Assembly (NCBI GenBank): GCA_937924675.1
Contig: CALEVL010000281.1
Coordinates: forward strand, 1-25,405
DNA: 25,405 nucleotides
Origin: an uncultured Ignavibacteria bacterium
Lineage (GTDB): Bacteria > Bacteroidota > Ignavibacteria > Tepidaquicellales > Tepidaquicellaceae
Reading direction: 5' to 3'
In this document: in pieces, positions 23,970 to 25,405 of the stretch
How positions within the stretch are numbered: the first letter of the stretch is position 1
Layout of the letters: each line of letters opens with the position of its first letter
Made by a program: the position numbers and the translations under genes
Notes under the pieces: generated by a model
What the model saw: the letters and a program-made list of their open reading frames with translations, nothing else
Database searches by the model: none
What the model was told of the DNA's origin: nothing

Positions 23970-24097
23970 ATAACATTTAGCGGGTTTAAGAAGTTGGTGA
24001 TTTAGGAGCAGTAAACTGGTCAACTGCACGAAAGGTTGATGGGAAAACTGAACATGATTTAACCACTGAAGTGCCAATTTCTTAAACCCGCTGTTAT
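23970..24097 (-). repeat. 128-base imperfect palindrome, attC-like
   Basis: AGCGGGTTTAAGAAGTTGG (23979-23997) pairs with CCAATTTCTTAAACCCGCT (24074-24092) at 18 of 19 bases. Beyond a four-base bulge, ATAAC (23970-23974) pairs with GTTAT (24093-24097). The 76 bases between have only weak structure. The size and outer AAC...GTT ends recall integron attC sites, but the outer boxes do not fit RYYYAAC/GTTRRRY, and no integrase gene is in view. Read on the minus strand it starts about 50 bases after the 2H phosphoesterase stop with ATAACAGCGGGTTT, related to the motifs at 463, 4583 and 6293. Confidence 0.65.
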
Positions 24098-24146
24098 TTG
24101 CCGTTATACTCTGCACTCAATTCAAGTTGTTGTAAATGCTCTTTGA

Positions 24147-24668
24147 TTATTTATTTGAACTAGTCCACAATTTTTTTTGTGCAGTTCCAAAATCACCAAG
24201 TTGATAAATACTTACAGAAGAACTTTTGAACGTGAACTCGTTGTATGGTTTTGCAAGTAACTCTTTCAAAAAATCTTCGTGTGCTAATCCGATGGTAACA
24301 TGCGGATTGTATTTCGCACCACTGTGATCGGGTACAAAAGCGTTTACATATTCGGAAGTTCCAGCTGCGATTTCCTTTCCATCTGCATTCTGTACAATTG
24401 CCTCATTCGTTCCGGTTACCATAAACTGTTTGAGGACTTCGATAATTTTTGACTGAAAACTCAGCAGTTTGGGAGTTGGCTTAGCTGTAATACCAGCTAA
24501 CCCCAATCCATTTACAGGTATATAATAAAATCCACTCGCTGTTAGTTTGTCCTTCGTTGGTTTTTTGCTCTTAACCACTATTGCTACGGCAGCATACACT
24601 TTTTCAAGGTCGTCTTTATTTACAAAACATTGCAAGACTGTTATGTGCGGAGTGTGAACTGCATCCAA
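24147..24668 (-). pseudogene. 2'-5' RNA ligase / LigT-like 2H phosphoesterase, N-terminus missing
   Basis: The 173 residues kept here hold both 2H motifs, HTPHITVLQ near the start and NPHVTIGLA near residue 122, and end with the family's SVSIYQLGDFGTAQKKLW. Relatives have roughly 40-60 residues before the first HxT that contain the first strands. Here the frame runs upstream through GPGSFELD and on to a stop at 24741-24743 with no ATG, so only TTG 24668 could start it. The missing part is replaced by a hairpin element (24704-24784). Such enzymes hydrolyse or ligate 2',5' or cyclic phosphodiesters. It may be dead, or it may still make an incomplete domain. Confidence 0.75.
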
Positions 24669-24703
24669 TTCAAAACTTCCGGGACCTGAATAGTTATTAC
24701 GCC

Positions 24704-24784
24704 GTTGTTGGTGTTCCCAAAAGTTTGCGAAGTAGAGTGACTAACAACAAGGTGAGCCATGCAAACTTTTGGGTCACCAACAAC
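24704..24784. repeat. 81-base inverted repeat at the broken end of the phosphoesterase gene
   Basis: GTTGTTGGTGTTCCCAAAAGTTTGC (24704-24728, given here as GTTGTTGGTG plus TTCCCAAAAGTTTGC) pairs with 24761-24784, which ends CACCAACAAC, with one mismatch and one extra base. The 32-base loop includes CTAACAACAAGGTGAGCC. The arms are too long and exact to be chance. The position, exactly where the phosphoesterase homology ends, suggests that insertion or recombination of this element removed the 5' end of the gene. Confidence 0.75.
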
Positions 24785-25175
24785 AAACACAAGGTGTCTC
24801 TGTCAGTTTATTGAATGATGTTGTTCAGGGTAAAACAAGCTTCACCCCCACCCAGCCTCCCCTGAAGCAGGCTGTCTCAAAACAAGAACTCTTGCTTACA
24901 AAACACTGATCACTTTGTGAATATTCAGACAACCCAGAATGTCATCCCTGCGCCCGTCCTTGCCGGTCAGGAATGCAGGCCTGCCCGCTGCAGGCGGGGA
25001 TCTACCAATAGAAAAGACACTTTGCACTAATTGCTAACAAAGTTTCCGCGGTGTCGTGGCATTAAATTGAGAGTATAGTTAATATACAATCAAATTTTTC
25101 CAAACCAGCAATTTTGAAAGAGAGGTTGTGATTGATTTATTTCTCAAATCACTTAATAGCTAAATATCTGTTATT
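24785..25175. other. Non-coding stretch with small GC-rich palindromes
   Basis: No gene is visible. GGCTGTCTCAAAA at 24870-24882 looks like the tip of an insertion sequence, but no partner end or transposase is present. GCAGGCCTGC (24975-24984) and CCCGC-TGCAG-GCGGG (24984-24998) overlap to form a GC-rich palindrome cluster of the same style as the CCTGCCTGC repeats. The remaining bases are AT-rich. Confidence 0.4.
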
Positions 25176-25396
25176 CGACCCCGTCGGGGTCGGGCGGTGA
25201 TGCAGGTTCGTTGCTATAAACATCGGATGCCTTCGGCATCCGTTCATTAGACTTGTTCATTCTACAAACATGTGATGTTTCGGAATCCGGTTGCAGATGC
25301 GTATCCTGGAGAGATACAATGTGCGAATATGAATCCCAAAGGGATTCCATGTTTATAGGAAATCATTGCGGTGAGATAACGACCCTGAAGGGGTCG
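25176..25396. repeat. Cluster of five short hairpins at the window end
   Basis: Five tight stem-loops follow each other: CGACCCC-GTC-GGGGTCG (25176-25192), CGGATGCC-TTC-GGCATCCG (25224-25242), GTATC-CTGGAGA-GATAC (25301-25317), GAATCCC-AAA-GGGATTC (25331-25347) and CGACCC-TGAAG-GGGTCG (25380-25396). CTATAAACAT (25213-25222) and ATGTTTATAG (25349-25358) are a perfect inverted pair around the middle of the set. There is no reading frame. This resembles the dispersed multi-hairpin repeats known from many Bacteroidota intergenic regions; the unit may continue past the window edge. Confidence 0.75.
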
Positions 25397-25405
25397 CATA
25401 GATTT

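Noticed and set aside
24581..24814. 77-codon plus-strand frame
   Set aside because: It is antisense to the 2H phosphoesterase and then runs through the inverted repeat.
25176..25396. Hairpin series considered as a CRISPR array
   Set aside because: The stems differ in sequence and spacing; there is no constant repeat with unique spacers and no cas gene.

Overview
The window looks like an accessory stretch of a Bacteroidota chromosome. It is AT-rich. Start codons lack Shine-Dalgarno sequences. At least one promoter (upstream of position 3890) fits the Bacteroidota sigma factor (TTG about 20-23 bases before TATCTTTG). Protein families such as DUF4256, DUF3024, CIA30, the DUF4172-type Fic proteins and small DinB/GNAT genes are also typical of this phylum. 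I cannot name a genus. No tRNA, rRNA, CRISPR array, phage gene or intact transposase was seen.

Layout. 1-8400: a run of short, mostly single-gene units on the plus strand: GNAT (cut by the window edge), NTF2-like, Fic protein 1, DHFR-like reductase, a RelE/HigB-type toxin with its Xre antitoxin, a second GNAT, a frameshifted UPF0158 gene, DUF3024, DinB and DUF4256. 8750-11910: two adjacent polytopic membrane proteins that look like cell-surface glycan enzymes. 11910-12835: a gene-free block with hairpin repeats. 12836-21536: an exported choloylglycine-hydrolase-family amidase, GNAT, a second DinB, Fic protein 2, an FMN reductase followed by NAD-type 6-phosphogluconate dehydrogenase, an AI-2E-family membrane protein, an exported DJ-1/PfpI protein and a pentapeptide-repeat protein. 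21537-22271: a gene-free block with a large fold-back. 22272-24740: minus-strand genes for a GC-richer SDR oxidoreductase, a CIA30 protein and an N-terminally truncated 2H phosphoesterase. 24785-25405: repeats only.

The genes do not form a pathway. Most are stand-alone detoxification, modification or stress functions separated by structured non-coding DNA, which resembles an accumulation zone for mobile gene cassettes. Four genes carry a related AACAGC(C/G)G-type motif just downstream of their stop codons. In one case this is one arm of a 128-base imperfect palindrome of attC-like size. A family of GC-rich hairpins built on CCTGCCTGC/GCAGGCAGG occurs three times.

The most interesting regulatory signal is a 27-base operator, GCGGT-N17-ACCGC, found in front of both Fic genes and nowhere else that I noticed. 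It suggests that these Fic AMP-transferases, which end in a predicted winged-helix region, bind their own promoters. All family assignments are from reading the translated sequence; no database search was run.
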